DNA of 33,104 nt from Pseudomonadota bacterium (GCA_018241565.1 JAFEDO010000031.1:1-33104), one strand, 5' to 3'. Counted from the stretch's first letter, positions 23,063-31,798 are shown. Notes: generated from the sequence alone by a model not told the origin. Translations and numbers: made by a program.

Positions 23063-25567
23063 TCACCCTTTAAATGAATCTTGATAACCAGGAATACTTT
23101 CTCGAATAGCGCCAGTGGAATCTTGAGTTGCGAGAGTCCCAAATCCTTTGAGTAGTATCTGTAATACGATTCTATTCTCGTATTGCGGCTGACTACTTGC
23201 ATTGAGTCTATCGAAGGTTCGAGTAACCACTGTGCGGACTGCCCAGCAACAGGTGTCGTATTCTACCCCAAAAAGATAATTAAGGGGATGGTTATGACTG
23301 ATGTTATAGCCTGCGCCTAAAAGCATATTCCATTGTGGGGTTAGCCTATGAGCAAGACCTACATGGATTTGATGCAAATTGGTGTTCCCTGTGGTCATAA
23401 ATGGGGTGTCACCGTTTCGTAAAAATGAATAAGATAAGTGGAAAACGCGGGTTTTTTCAGGGGAAAAATGCAAACTAATTTGACTATTTTCCGCGCGGTT
23501 TTTTTGAAAGTCCCAAGCGCCATCGGCATTGGCGTACCATTCGGGAGACAGCATATAACCAATTTGCCCAACCAAAGGAGAAGTTGCTGTGTTTCGTGGT
23601 GTAAATCCAATTAAGCCTTGATCATTCGGCGTCAAGGTTACTCGTCGATTTTGGAAATACATGATTTGTCCTATGCCAATGCGAAATTTTTCCGCACCGG
23701 TTGTCTCATCTATCACACGAGACAATAAGGCGAGACTCATTTGATTGGCATCACCCAGTCTATCGTTTCCAGTGAATCGATTGTTTCGAAATAGTTGATC
23801 GAAAGTAAAAATGTAATAAGTACTATCGAAATTTGGGAACGCACTTTGATTTTGAAAGGGCACATAAAGGTAATACAGCTTTGGTTCTAAAGTGTGTTGA
23901 TAGGCGCGATCAAACCACGAAAAATGTCGATCAAAATAAAGTCCCGCCCCTGCAGAGAGAATGGGAAGATGTCTTTGTAAATTGTCAGAAAACCCCGTGG
24001 GCTGATTATTTAAATAGTATTGTGTCGAAGACAATTGAGCTTGCGGTGTGAAATAACCCCATGATCGCTCGAATGGAAAATCAAAGCTGGGCGATAAATT
24101 AATGCGATTTCCTACGGGATTACCGACTTGTTGATTGCTCCAACCAAAGTAGTCGTATTCAGAACTAAAAGTAAAATTGGTGCCTGGTAAAATCTGAGGA
24201 TATCTTCCAACTGCCAACAGTTGAGGTAATCGTTCATACACCCCATTTACAGGGGGGATATCAATAGGGTGCAACGTTTGGAAGCTTTGTACACGCGATA
24301 AAACATCCCAATGAGTATCTGTATATTTAAGATTAGCTTCACGAACAAGTTGAGTTTGTGTGTTCGTAGCAAGTGATTCTCCAAAATCTTCGAAGTAGTA
24401 GTCGTCACTCGCGCGATTAAAAATAAAATTGCTAGACCAATGTGAATTAAATTGCGTGGTATTATCAACATGAAGTAATCCGCGATTAATAGAGTGATTC
24501 ACAATATTATTGTTTTGCTTAAATGTTTTATACGCTTGGTCAGCTGGCAAAAAGTTTCCTGATATTCTCCCACTGCTATTTTTCGTGAGATAACGAAAAT
24601 CACCATTCATCATGAAACCACGTTTGCTATACCATTCTGGCGTGAGTGTTAAATCATAATTAGGTGCTAAATTCCAATAAAAGGGGGCACCAAGAATCGT
24701 GCCTGATCGAGAAGATTGTTTGTAATAGGGAACTAAAAATCCAGTTTGACGACGATCATCAATAGGAAAATTAAAATAAGGGAAATAAAACACAGGAATA
24801 TCTTTTACGCGTAATTTCATGTGATACGCTTCACCACGTCTCGTTTTTTTATGAATGACCACTTTGCTTGCCGCAATTCGCCAGTCATTATGGCCCGGTG
24901 GACAAGTGCTATAAGTGCCTTGTTCGAAATGATAATCTCCCTCTTTATCTTGTTTGGCCGTTTTAGCCTCTCCCCAGGCATTCATACCATATAAGCTGAC
25001 GATTTGTTCTTGCGGCGGAGATAAATCACTCATGGCGATGCGATAAGTGGTTTTCTCGATAATGCCTGTTTTCGTGGTGGGATATAGTGTGGCTTTATCT
25101 CCATACAATAATTTTCCAGGCTCGCGTAATGTCACATGTCCGTAGAGCATGATTTGTGTAATTTTCTGAGTTTTCGCGTCACGAAATACTTTGGCAAAAT
25201 CTGCGGTTAATAATTTATTAGGTTGCTGAATGACGACGGGTCCTTCAAAGGTTGAACAGCCGCTGGCATATAAAGAAGTTTGACCACTGGCTTGAATTCT
25301 CGTGCCGTTTTGAGGCAATTCTTTTTCATCGATAGATAAAAGAGGTTCTTCGTAATGACCATGGCAAGAAGAAGTAGGGGCGGACGGTGAGTCTACCCAA
25401 CCAATGATTTGAGAAGTGGTGAGTTGAATCTTTGGAATAGCGCGCTTCTCGGCATCAGTCACCAGGCCACATTGTTCAATTTCAGTAACGTTAGGACGAG
25501 AAGGTATTGCGTGAGCAGATACGAACAAGCTAAGTAGGAGACATGAGAATAATATTTTTTTGAACAT
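23063..25567 (-). CDS. lptD: LPS-assembly outer-membrane protein LptD
   Basis: LptD is the beta-barrel that, with LptE, inserts lipopolysaccharide into the outer leaflet. A signal peptide ends at AHA (residue 20). A cysteine-bearing N-terminus (C33, C68 in SCHGHYEEP, C104) precedes the OstA-like jellyroll (about 90-230: ADFAKVFRDAKTQKITQIMLYG), followed by the large barrel domain (RQTGFLVPYYKQSSRSGTILG onward). The adjacent cysteines C773-C774 (YDTCCWAV) match those that form the long-range disulfides in E. coli. At 834 residues it is slightly longer than E. coli LptD (784). It is the first gene of the lptD-surA-pdxA-rsmA unit and divergent from amgK. Confidence 0.97.
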   Translation of the reverse strand: MFKKILFSCLLLSLFVSAHAIPSRPNVTEIEQCGLVTDAEKRAIPKIQLTTSQIIGWVDSPSAPTSSCHGHYEEPLLSIDEKELPQNGTRIQASGQTSLYASGCSTFEGPVVIQQPNKLLTADFAKVFRDAKTQKITQIMLYGHVTLREPGKLLYGDKATLYPTTKTGIIEKTTYRIAMSDLSPPQEQIVSLYGMNAWGEAKTAKQDKEGDYHFEQGTYSTCPPGHNDWRIAASKVVIHKKTRRGEAYHMKLRVKDIPVFYFPYFNFPIDDRRQTGFLVPYYKQSSRSGTILGAPFYWNLAPNYDLTLTPEWYSKRGFMMNGDFRYLTKNSSGRISGNFLPADQAYKTFKQNNNIVNHSINRGLLHVDNTTQFNSHWSSNFIFNRASDDYYFEDFGESLATNTQTQLVREANLKYTDTHWDVLSRVQSFQTLHPIDIPPVNGVYERLPQLLAVGRYPQILPGTNFTFSSEYDYFGWSNQQVGNPVGNRINLSPSFDFPFERSWGYFTPQAQLSSTQYYLNNQPTGFSDNLQRHLPILSAGAGLYFDRHFSWFDRAYQHTLEPKLYYLYVPFQNQSAFPNFDSTYYIFTFDQLFRNNRFTGNDRLGDANQMSLALLSRVIDETTGAEKFRIGIGQIMYFQNRRVTLTPNDQGLIGFTPRNTATSPLVGQIGYMLSPEWYANADGAWDFQKNRAENSQISLHFSPEKTRVFHLSYSFLRNGDTPFMTTGNTNLHQIHVGLAHRLTPQWNMLLGAGYNISHNHPLNYLFGVEYDTCCWAVRTVVTRTFDRLNASSQPQYENRIVLQILLKGFGTLATQDSTGAIRESIPGYQDSFKG

Positions 25568-25635
25568 ACTGGTCTGATTTTTGTTCTATCTGTATACTTT
25601 TGATTTTTTGCAACTATTTAGCCGTATTCTATTTT

Positions 25636-25752
25636 CTGGATCCCGGCTCGCGCGCTGCACGCATGACCTGTCATCCCGGCCTCGTGTTACGTTTTTTGTA
25701 ACACGAGAGCCGGGATCCAGCGTCGTTTTTGCAGCGCTTGGCCGGGATGACA
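25636..25752. repeat. Family B nested composite repeat, copy 2
   Basis: The outer halves are at 25636-25657 (CTGGATCCCGGCTCGCGCGC) and 25732-25752 (CAGCGCTTGGCCGGGATGAC). The inverted inner element spans 25669-25720, with the stem CGTGTTAC, loop GTTTTTT, GTAACACG in place of GTGTTG..CAACAC. Total 117 bp. It is the first of four repeats that fill the lptD-amgK gap (25568-26033). Confidence 0.88.
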
Positions 25753-25846
25753 CGGGTAGCCGAATAGTTGCGGTTTTCTAAAGTCGGCGATTATAGGTTT
25801 TTTGAGAGTATGGGGCTATTGAAAAATTAAATGCGGTAGTGTCCGC

Positions 25847-25892
25847 GTAGCCCGGGTAAGCGTTAAGCTTTTGTAACGCGCAACCCGGGATC
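25847..25892 (+). repeat. Family C2 REP element
   Basis: GTAG head at 25847, CCCGGGTAAGCGTTAAGC, TTTTGTAACGCGCAACCCGGG. The inner stem is GCGTTA/TAACGC rather than GCGTTTT/AAAACGC; the same variant occurs at 27011. Confidence 0.88.
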
Positions 25893-25897
25893 CAAGC

Positions 25898-25926
25898 AAA
25901 GCAATGGGGGCAGACCCCATTGCTTT
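25898..25926. repeat. Family F palindrome
   Basis: Perfect 12-bp arms AAAGCAATGGGG and CCCCATTGCTTT surround the five-base loop GCAGA. Half copies of GCAATGGGG or ACCCCATTGC occur at about 4875, 27859-27885 and 31837. It abuts a family A element. Confidence 0.85.
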
Positions 25927-25931
25927 GAGCT

Positions 25932-26000
25932 TGTCATCCTGAGCGAAGCCGAAGGATCTCAAGGTTACCACGAGATCCTTCGGCTTCGCTCAGGATGACA
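25932..26000. repeat. Family A inverted repeat (lptD-amgK gap)
   Basis: TGTCATCCTGAGCGAAGCCG to AAGGATCTC is perfectly paired with its complement around the spacer AAGGTTACCAC. The variable stem part is AAGCC/GGCTT in this copy. Confidence 0.9.
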
Positions 26001-26033
26001 ACAACTTACATTCTTTCTAAAGGTTAACACTAT

Positions 26034-27014
26034 ATGGATCAACGTTTATCTCAATTACAAGTTTGGGTACAGCAACAATTTCCAAAGCAGTCAGTGGATG
26101 TAAAACCATTGGCTGGAGACGCGAGCTTTCGTCGTTACTTTCGCGTGAGAGAAAATGGAAATAGCTATGTCGTTATGGATGCCCCTCCTGAGAAAGAAAA
26201 TTCAAAACCCTTCGTTGCTATTGCAGAGGCTTTTTCTAAGCAAGGCGTCTTAGTTCCTGAAATTATTGCGAAAGATTTAAATCAAGGCTTTTTACTATTG
26301 TCCGATTTTGGTGATCAATTGTATTTAGATATCTTAAATTCTGACAATGCTGATCAGCTATATCAGCAAGCATTTAATAGTTTAGTTAAAATTCAGCAAT
26401 GTTCATTGGTTGAAGCGTGGGAGCTTCCACATTTCGATGCAGCATTTATGCAAATGGAATTGCAGCGTTTTGATGATTGGTATTTACAAAAGGTACTTCA
26501 ATTATCACCAAGTGCATCGGAACAAAAGTTATTAGCGCAAGTTTTCAAAACGATTATTGAAAATGCATTGGCGCAACCAACCGTGTGCGTACACAGAGAT
26601 TATCATTCACGAAATTTATTATGGTTGCCTGATCAAACAGTCGGCGTCTTAGATTTTCAAGATGCTGTGTGGGGACCGATCACTTATGATTTAGTTTCAT
26701 TACTCAGAGATTGCTATATCACTTGGCCTGAATCTAAAGTGAGAGAATGGGTAATCAAGTTTTATAAACAAGTGGTGGATGCACAAATCACAGCATCTGG
26801 TGATGAAGAACAATTTCTTCGTTGGTTTGATTGGATGGGTGTACAACGTCACATTAAAGTGATTGGAATTTTTGCGCGATTGAGTGAGCGAGACGGCAAG
26901 CATCGTTATTTAGATGATATTCCACGCGCATTTAATTATTTAATGCAAGTGAGTCAACACTACCCAGAGTTACAATCATTTTCAGATTGGCTACAAGCAA
27001 AAATAATTTCGTAG
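26034..27014 (+). CDS. amgK: N-acetylmuramate/N-acetylglucosamine anomeric kinase
   Basis: AmgK phosphorylates the anomeric carbon of MurNAc and GlcNAc released from the cell wall, feeding MurU in the recycling route that bypasses de novo UDP-MurNAc synthesis. The aminoglycoside-phosphotransferase fold shows LAGDASFRRYFRV near the N-terminus, catalytic VHRDYHSRNLL (186-196) and metal-binding LDFQDAVWGPITYDL (206-220). Length is 326. The TAG stop (27012-27014) is formed by the GTAG head of a family C repeat. The placement beside lptD, with murU next, matches Pseudomonas and supports the name over a generic phosphotransferase. Confidence 0.93.
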   Translation: MDQRLSQLQVWVQQQFPKQSVDVKPLAGDASFRRYFRVRENGNSYVVMDAPPEKENSKPFVAIAEAFSKQGVLVPEIIAKDLNQGFLLLSDFGDQLYLDILNSDNADQLYQQAFNSLVKIQQCSLVEAWELPHFDAAFMQMELQRFDDWYLQKVLQLSPSASEQKLLAQVFKTIIENALAQPTVCVHRDYHSRNLLWLPDQTVGVLDFQDAVWGPITYDLVSLLRDCYITWPESKVREWVIKFYKQVVDAQITASGDEEQFLRWFDWMGVQRHIKVIGIFARLSERDGKHRYLDDIPRAFNYLMQVSQHYPELQSFSDWLQAKIIS

Positions 27015-27053
27015 CCCGGGTAAGCGTTAAGCTTTTGTAACGCGCAACCCGGG
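27011..27053 (+). repeat. Family C2 REP element providing the amgK stop
   Basis: GTAG head at 27011-27014; its TAG is the amgK stop codon. CCCGGGTAAGCGTTAAGC, TTTTGTAACGCGCAACCCGGG follow, identical in core to the copy at 25847. It lies in the amgK-murU gap. Confidence 0.88.
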
Positions 27054-27114
27054 TTTAGATCTCGAGTGGTAATTTTTGAATTGAATGACAGGATAAAATA
27101 ATTAAGGTGAAATA

Positions 27115-27783
27115 ATGAAAGCAATGATTCTCTCTGCCGGTCGCGGTGAAAGAATGCGACCACTCACAGATATGACTCCTAAAGCATTAATTCCCGTGAA
27201 AGGTAAATTTCTGATTGAATATCACTTGGAAGCTTTATCTAAAATAGGTGTGCAAGACATCGTTATTAACTTGGCTTATATGGGTGAAGAAATTAAAGAT
27301 GCTCTTCGTGATGGCAGAAAATATGGTGTTCGTATTCGATATTCTGAAGAAGGCGATCAAGGATTAGAAACAGGGGGTGGAATTTATAATGCGTTACCAC
27401 TCTTAGGAAAAGAACCTTTCATCGTTGTGAATTGCGATGTTTATACGAAATATTCATTTGATGCATTGCTAAAACCCATGAAGGGCTTAGTGCATTTAGT
27501 GTTAGTTGATAATCCAGAACATAACCAAAAAGGAGATTTTGATTTAAAAGAAAATCTTCTCATCCACGATAACTCTCTCCAACAACATGCCTATACATAT
27601 GCTGGTATCGGTGTTTATCACCCTGACTTATTTAAAGGTTGTAAGCATGGAAAATTCCGATTACTACCCGTATTGCTACAAGCTATCGAACAAAAAGTAG
27701 CGACAGGGGAATATTATCCTGGCCCTTGGATTGATATCGGCACTAGGGAACGATTAATCGAAGCTGAGCGTGGGAAGGCTTAA
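27115..27783 (+). CDS. murU: N-acetylmuramate-1-phosphate uridylyltransferase
   Basis: MurU converts MurNAc-1-phosphate and UTP to UDP-MurNAc, the step after AmgK. The nucleotidyltransferase signature LSAGRGERMRPLT is at residues 6-18, with PKALIPVKGKFLI behind it and the metal aspartate in VNCDVYTKYSF. Length 222 matches MurU proteins, which lack the left-handed helix domain of GlmU. AAGGTG lies upstream of the ATG. The amgK pairing distinguishes it from other sugar nucleotidyltransferases. The pathway confers low sensitivity to fosfomycin in pseudomonads, which is known for the family and not shown here. Confidence 0.93.
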   Translation: MKAMILSAGRGERMRPLTDMTPKALIPVKGKFLIEYHLEALSKIGVQDIVINLAYMGEEIKDALRDGRKYGVRIRYSEEGDQGLETGGGIYNALPLLGKEPFIVVNCDVYTKYSFDALLKPMKGLVHLVLVDNPEHNQKGDFDLKENLLIHDNSLQQHAYTYAGIGVYHPDLFKGCKHGKFRLLPVLLQAIEQKVATGEYYPGPWIDIGTRERLIEAERGKA

Positions 27784-27858
27784 GTTATTAAAGTATCTTG
27801 TCTAAAATGCCGCGCTATAAAATGGGTTATCCAAAAGTGAGTATTGCGAAGAAGGAAG

Positions 27859-27885
27859 CGATGGGTCCATATATGACCCCATTGC
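27859..27885. repeat. Family F palindrome, degenerate
   Basis: GCGATGGGTC, loop CATATAT, GACCCCATTGC with one bulged C. It lies between the convergent murU and yciA genes, where no clear terminator is visible. Confidence 0.6.
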
Positions 27886-27941
27886 CTCTAAGATTTTGAG
27901 ACATTTCTTTTGAAGAGTTTTATCCTGGGAGATGCTTTTTT

Positions 27942-28331
27942 TTAATTCGGATCAACAGGTCTTGGTTTTCCGTGTTCATCAATGGCAACATAAACAAAGA
28001 CGCCCTCGGTGACCTTCTTCTCTTCCCCAGAACAGTGGTCAATCACCCAAACTTCAATACTAACGGTCATGGAAGTTCGGCCTACCTTTTCTAAGGTCCC
28101 GTAACAGCAAACCAAATCGCCTACTTTAACGGGTGTATGGAAAACCATGGATTGAATGGCGACAGTCACGACTCGTCCATTGGAACGCTTTTTACTGATG
28201 ACGCCAGCGGCTAAGTCCATCTGTGACACGAGCCATCCCCCGAAGATATCTCCATTGGGGTTGGTATCGGCTGGCATGGCGAGGGTTTGAATGGCTAGAA
28301 TGCCCTTTGGTTTTTGGGTGTTTTTTTGCAT
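27942..28331 (-). CDS. yciA: Acyl-CoA thioesterase (YciA type)
   Basis: YciA is a hot-dog-fold hydrolase that releases acyl groups from CoA. NPNGDIFGGWLVSQMDLAAG contains the catalytic aspartate, and AIQSMVFHTPVKVGDLVCCYG and VTEGVFVYVAID complete the fold. From ATG 28331 it has 129 residues, near the E. coli 132, with GAGAG upstream. A TTG at 28367 would add 12 residues but has no support. It is divergent from argS, with 86 bp between the starts, so the promoters face each other. Confidence 0.94.
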   Translation of the reverse strand: MQKNTQKPKGILAIQTLAMPADTNPNGDIFGGWLVSQMDLAAGVISKKRSNGRVVTVAIQSMVFHTPVKVGDLVCCYGTLEKVGRTSMTVSIEVWVIDHCSGEEKKVTEGVFVYVAIDEHGKPRPVDPN

Positions 28332-28417
28332 TTTTCTCTCACTTCTAGGGTTGGAAGTATTGCTCAATGTAAATAAGCCGGCATAATAGCATTTCTTAGT
28401 ATTTCAGGAAAAACCGG

Positions 28418-30178
28418 ATGAAAGCCCATATACAACAACTTTTAACTGTAGCCGTCAAAGCCTTACAAGACAAACAAGAATTACCAGTTTCAATCGATGT
28501 AGCCATCATTATTGATAGAACTCGAGACGAAAGTCATGGAGATTTCGCGAGTAATATTGCAATGTTGTTGGCGAAAGCTGCGAAAACAAATCCTCGTGCA
28601 TTGGCAGAGAAAATTGTGGCAGCACTCCCCGCTTCTCAAAAAATTGAGAAGGTAGAGATTGCAGGGCCCGGGTTCATTAACTTTTATTTAGTCCATGCAG
28701 CATGGAAAGATATTGTCGCGACGATATTCGAGCAAAAAGAAAAGTTTGGACGATCTGATAAAGCAGCGGGGAACAAAATACTTTTAGAATATGTTTCTTC
28801 AAATCCAACAGGACCATTGCACGTAGGACATGGTCGTGGTGCTGCTTATGGTGCTTCACTCGCGAATTTATTAGCAGCAGTTGGATATGATGTGCATCAA
28901 GAATATTATGTAAATGATGCGGGACGCCAAATGGATATTTTGGCGGTGAGTGTTTGGTTGAGATATCTGCAAAAAGCAGGAGAGACAATCAAATTTCCAA
29001 GTAATGGATACAAAGGAGAATATGTTTTAAAAATTGCTGAACTTTTAACTCAACAATGTGAAACAAGATTAATAAAGCCAGTCGAAGACATATTTCAAGA
29101 TGTTTTACCGGATGAACCTGAAGGCGGCGATAAAGAATTGCATATTGATGGTTTAATTCGAAATGCTAAAAAATTATTAGGACAAGAAGATTATGCGTTG
29201 GTGCATAAAACAGCGCTAGAAAATATATTAGCGGATATCAAAGATGATTTGTCTGAATTTGGTGTGAACTTTCAGCAATGGTATTCAGAACGTTCTCTCG
29301 TAGACTCTGGTGCTATTCGACGTGCCGTTCAAAAATTAAAAGATGCGGGATACACGTATGAAAAAGAAGGCGCATTATGGTTTTGTTCCATTCATTTTGG
29401 TGATGAAAAAGATCGTGTATTAATTCGAGCGAATAGAGAGCCTACATATTTTGCTGCAGATGTCGCTTATCACATGGACAAATTTGATCGAGGATTCAAT
29501 CATTTAATTAATATTTGGGGTGCTGATCATCATGGGTATATTGCAAGAGTAAAGGCATCTATCCAAGCCTTAGGTCATGACCCCGAACAATTAGAAATCT
29601 TGTTAGTGCAATTCGCGGTATTGTATCGCGGTGAAGAACGTGTACAAATGTCTACGCGCAGTGGTTCATTTGTTACTTTACGAGAGCTAAGAGAAGAAGT
29701 TGGTAATGATGCCGCTCGATTCTTTTATGTGACGAGACGGTCAGAACAACATATGGATTTTGATTTAGAACTCGCGAAATCACAATCTTCTGATAACCCA
29801 GTTTATTATATCCAGTATGCGCATGCTCGAATTTGCAGTGTTTTTCGTCAATTAGCTGAAAAAGAGATGAGCTGGGATGAAGCACAAGGATTGGCATCGT
29901 TGGATCGATTGGTAGAGGCTCATGAAAAAGCCTTATTGGCCCAATTAGGGCGCTATCCGGAAGTGATTGATGTTGCTGCGGCAGCTTATGAACCCCATCA
30001 GATTGCCCATTACTTACGAGAGCTGGCGAATGATTTCCATACCTATTACAATGCGCATCAGTTTATCGTACCAGATGACGCATTACGTAACGCAAGATTT
30101 TGTTTAATTGTTGCAGCGCGTCAAGTAATCAAAAATGGATTAACTTTATTGGGCGTTAGCGCTCCGGAAACAATGTAA
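28418..30178 (+). CDS. argS: Arginyl-tRNA synthetase
   Basis: A class Ia synthetase that charges tRNA-Arg. The N-terminal additional domain (about 1-110) binds the tRNA D-loop. The HIGH-type motif is HVGH at residues 135-138 in [15 protein letters not shown], and the KMSKS-like loop is QMSTRSG. The C-terminal DALR anticodon domain holds [16 protein letters not shown]. The 586 residues match the family (577 in E. coli). The stop overlaps the start of the following SPOR gene (TAATG), so the two are translationally coupled. Confidence 0.98.
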   Translation: MKAHIQQLLTVAVKALQDKQELPVSIDVAIIIDRTRDESHGDFASNIAMLLAKAAKTNPRALAEKIVAALPASQKIEKVEIAGPGFINFYLVHAAWKDIVATIFEQKEKFGRSDKAAGNKILLEYVSSNPTGPLHVGHGRGAAYGASLANLLAAVGYDVHQEYYVNDAGRQMDILAVSVWLRYLQKAGETIKFPSNGYKGEYVLKIAELLTQQCETRLIKPVEDIFQDVLPDEPEGGDKELHIDGLIRNAKKLLGQEDYALVHKTALENILADIKDDLSEFGVNFQQWYSERSLVDSGAIRRAVQKLKDAGYTYEKEGALWFCSIHFGDEKDRVLIRANREPTYFAADVAYHMDKFDRGFNHLINIWGADHHGYIARVKASIQALGHDPEQLEILLVQFAVLYRGEERVQMSTRSGSFVTLRELREEVGNDAARFFYVTRRSEQHMDFDLELAKSQSSDNPVYYIQYAHARICSVFRQLAEKEMSWDEAQGLASLDRLVEAHEKALLAQLGRYPEVIDVAAAAYEPHQIAHYLRELANDFHTYYNAHQFIVPDDALRNARFCLIVAARQVIKNGLTLLGVSAPETM

Positions 30179-30786
30179 TGGCAAGAGATTATGTTAAAAA
30201 AGCAAAACCAGAACAAGGTTCTGGAAAAGCAATCAAATTATTAATATTTACGATTATTCTCGTTGTCTTTTTTGTTTTAGGGTTAGTTTATTTAAAAAAT
30301 CATCCCATGACTTCTACAACAAAACAGCAACCATCTCCAGAACAAAAGAAACTAGAAATTAAATCTAAAAAGCGCGCTCATAAAGAACCACGATTTGAAT
30401 TTTATACAATGTTACCTAAAGGCGCTCGCTCTACTGAAAAAAATACGACTGCACTTGAATCTCCAGTACCTGCATCAGAAAGTAAAACAGATAAAGCACC
30501 TGATGCAAACCCAAAAGAAGTGGCTGCTAAAACTGAAACAACAACGCCTGCTAATATTAAATATATTATTCAAGTAGCGGCGTATAGAAATTATAGTGAT
30601 GCGGATCGTTTGAAAGCAGAATTAATTTTACTAGGATATCAGGCAAAAATTGAAAAAATCCAAAACCCTAATGGTACTTGGCATCGTGTTCGATTAGGTC
30701 CTTATGCAACACAAGAAGCAGCCGCACAAGATCGCGCGAAGCTATCAAAAATTAATTTAAAATCGATCGTGCGAAAAGCAGGTTAA
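30178..30786 (+). CDS. SPOR-domain cell-division protein (FtsN-like)
   Basis: A 202-residue inner-membrane protein with a basic cytoplasmic start, one membrane helix (residues 21-41, LLIFTIILVVFFVLGLVYL), a disordered Lys/Pro/Thr/Ala-rich periplasmic linker (about 45-122) and a C-terminal SPOR domain (about 123-202, KYIIQVAAYRNYSDADRLKAE to LGPYATQEAAAQ). SPOR domains bind denuded septal peptidoglycan. FtsN is often found after argS, so FtsN is the best guess. The conserved FtsN essential segment is not obvious, so I leave the symbol empty. Confidence 0.88.
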   Translation: MARDYVKKAKPEQGSGKAIKLLIFTIILVVFFVLGLVYLKNHPMTSTTKQQPSPEQKKLEIKSKKRAHKEPRFEFYTMLPKGARSTEKNTTALESPVPASESKTDKAPDANPKEVAAKTETTTPANIKYIIQVAAYRNYSDADRLKAELILLGYQAKIEKIQNPNGTWHRVRLGPYATQEAAAQDRAKLSKINLKSIVRKAG

Positions 30787-30791
30787 CGACG

Positions 30792-30909
30792 CTGGATCCC
30801 GGCTCGCGCGCTGCAACTATCGTGATTGTCATCCCTGCCGAGTGTTGAGCTTTTGCAACACGAGAGCAGGGATCCAGCGTCTTTCATGCAGCGCTTGGCC
30901 GGGATGACA
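30792..30909. repeat. Family B nested composite repeat, copy 3
   Basis: The outer halves are at 30792-30813 and 30889-30909. The inverted inner element (30827-30877) carries CCCTGCC/GAGCAGGG where the other copies have CCCGGCC/GAGCCGGG, a paired change that keeps the stem. Total 118 bp, 6 bp after the SPOR gene stop. Confidence 0.88.
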
Positions 30910-30952
30910 GTACAAAGCGTAGTGAACTCTGGCTGTAGATCTCGAGGTAATC

Positions 30953-31309
30953 ATGAAAGACATTTTAGTTATCAACGGTTTGACTGTAGAAACATCACTG
31001 GGCGTTTATGCTTGGGAAAAGAAAATCAAACGTAAAATAAAATTAGATTTTGAAATAGCTGTCGATATTCAAAAAGTCGCATCAACCGATGATTTAAAAT
31101 CTACAATTGATTATCACGCACTAAATCAACAAGTCACAGAATTCTTATCAGAAAATTCATTTCAATTAATTGAGACATTAGCAGAGCGTGTGGCGGAATT
31201 TGTTTTAGAAAAATTTTCAGTGAGTTGGTTACGTTTGTCGGCTTATAAAGCGTATGCAATTCCCACGGCAAAAGAAGTAGGCGTCATTATCGAGCGTCCC
31301 CGAGCTTAA
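30953..31309 (+). CDS. folB: Dihydroneopterin aldolase
   Basis: FolB cleaves dihydroneopterin to 6-hydroxymethyl-dihydropterin in folate synthesis. Motifs: VINGLTVETSLGVYAWEKK (general-base region), IDYHALNQQV, the catalytic-pocket LIETLAERVAEFV, and the active-site lysine region KAYAIPTAKEVGVIIER at the C-terminus. Length 118 is typical, and it forms an octamer in relatives. GAGGT lies five bases before the ATG. A shorter overlapping frame from 30826 is a by-product of the repeat and not a gene. Confidence 0.95.
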   Translation: MKDILVINGLTVETSLGVYAWEKKIKRKIKLDFEIAVDIQKVASTDDLKSTIDYHALNQQVTEFLSENSFQLIETLAERVAEFVLEKFSVSWLRLSAYKAYAIPTAKEVGVIIERPRA

Positions 31310-31316
31310 ACCTAAA

Positions 31317-31556
31317 TTAATGTGTAGCACCCAATTTCATCAAAGCATCTAATATTCTGTCTAACAAGTTGTTGGTGTCTCTGCTATGAATAGGCATGTT
31401 TTCTTCTTCTGCGATCATGAGTTGGCGTTCTTCATAGGCCCAACGCTCTAAAATATCGATTTTTTCAGTACGGGTTAAATCATCAGAATTGAGTATTTCC
31501 TCAGGGCTTCTAAAAACCTCAGCGGGATCCAATCTGGCTTGTTCTAGGTTAATCAT
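31317..31556 (-). CDS. Conserved hypothetical small acidic protein
   Basis: I know of no function. The 79 residues follow a pattern seen in uncharacterised proteobacterial proteins: ARLDPAEVFRSPEEILNSDD, then LTRTEKIDILERWAYEERQL, then MIAEEENMPI and a leucine-rich helix at the end (LLDRILDALMKLG). It has no signal peptide or membrane segment and is probably all-helical and cytoplasmic. GGAGA seven bases before the ATG supports translation. It converges on folB with a 7-bp gap. Comparable small proteins are often dosage partners of enzymes, but I see nothing that links it to one. Confidence 0.75.
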   Translation of the reverse strand: MINLEQARLDPAEVFRSPEEILNSDDLTRTEKIDILERWAYEERQLMIAEEENMPIHSRDTNNLLDRILDALMKLGATH

Positions 31557-31597
31557 AATAGTATCTCCGATGTCAAAAGTGCCATTTTGTAAGAGCT

Positions 31598-31665
31598 TGT
31601 CATCCTGAGCGCAGCGAAGGATCTCAGCGTTAACCTTGAGATCCTTCGCTGCGCTCAGGATGACA
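31598..31665. repeat. Family A inverted repeat (upstream of sufR)
   Basis: TGTCATCCTGAGCGCAGCG to AAGGATCTC is perfectly paired with its complement around the spacer AGCGTTAACCTT. The palindrome extends outward by four bases (AGCT on each side). It lies between the small hypothetical gene and the sufR promoter region. Confidence 0.9.
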
Positions 31666-31798
31666 AGCTTGCGTAGAACGGCAAGTTACTTATCTTCAGT
31701 GTAGTCAAAATTCAATCACAGCGGGGTCATAAGCTCATAAAGCTCTGGTAGAGAGACCTAAAAACCCCTTTTTATCGTCCCAAATCTAGACTAAACTT

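Noticed and set aside
30826-31035. 69-codon plus-strand frame overlapping the folB start
   Set aside because: It begins within a family B repeat and continues out of frame through folB.
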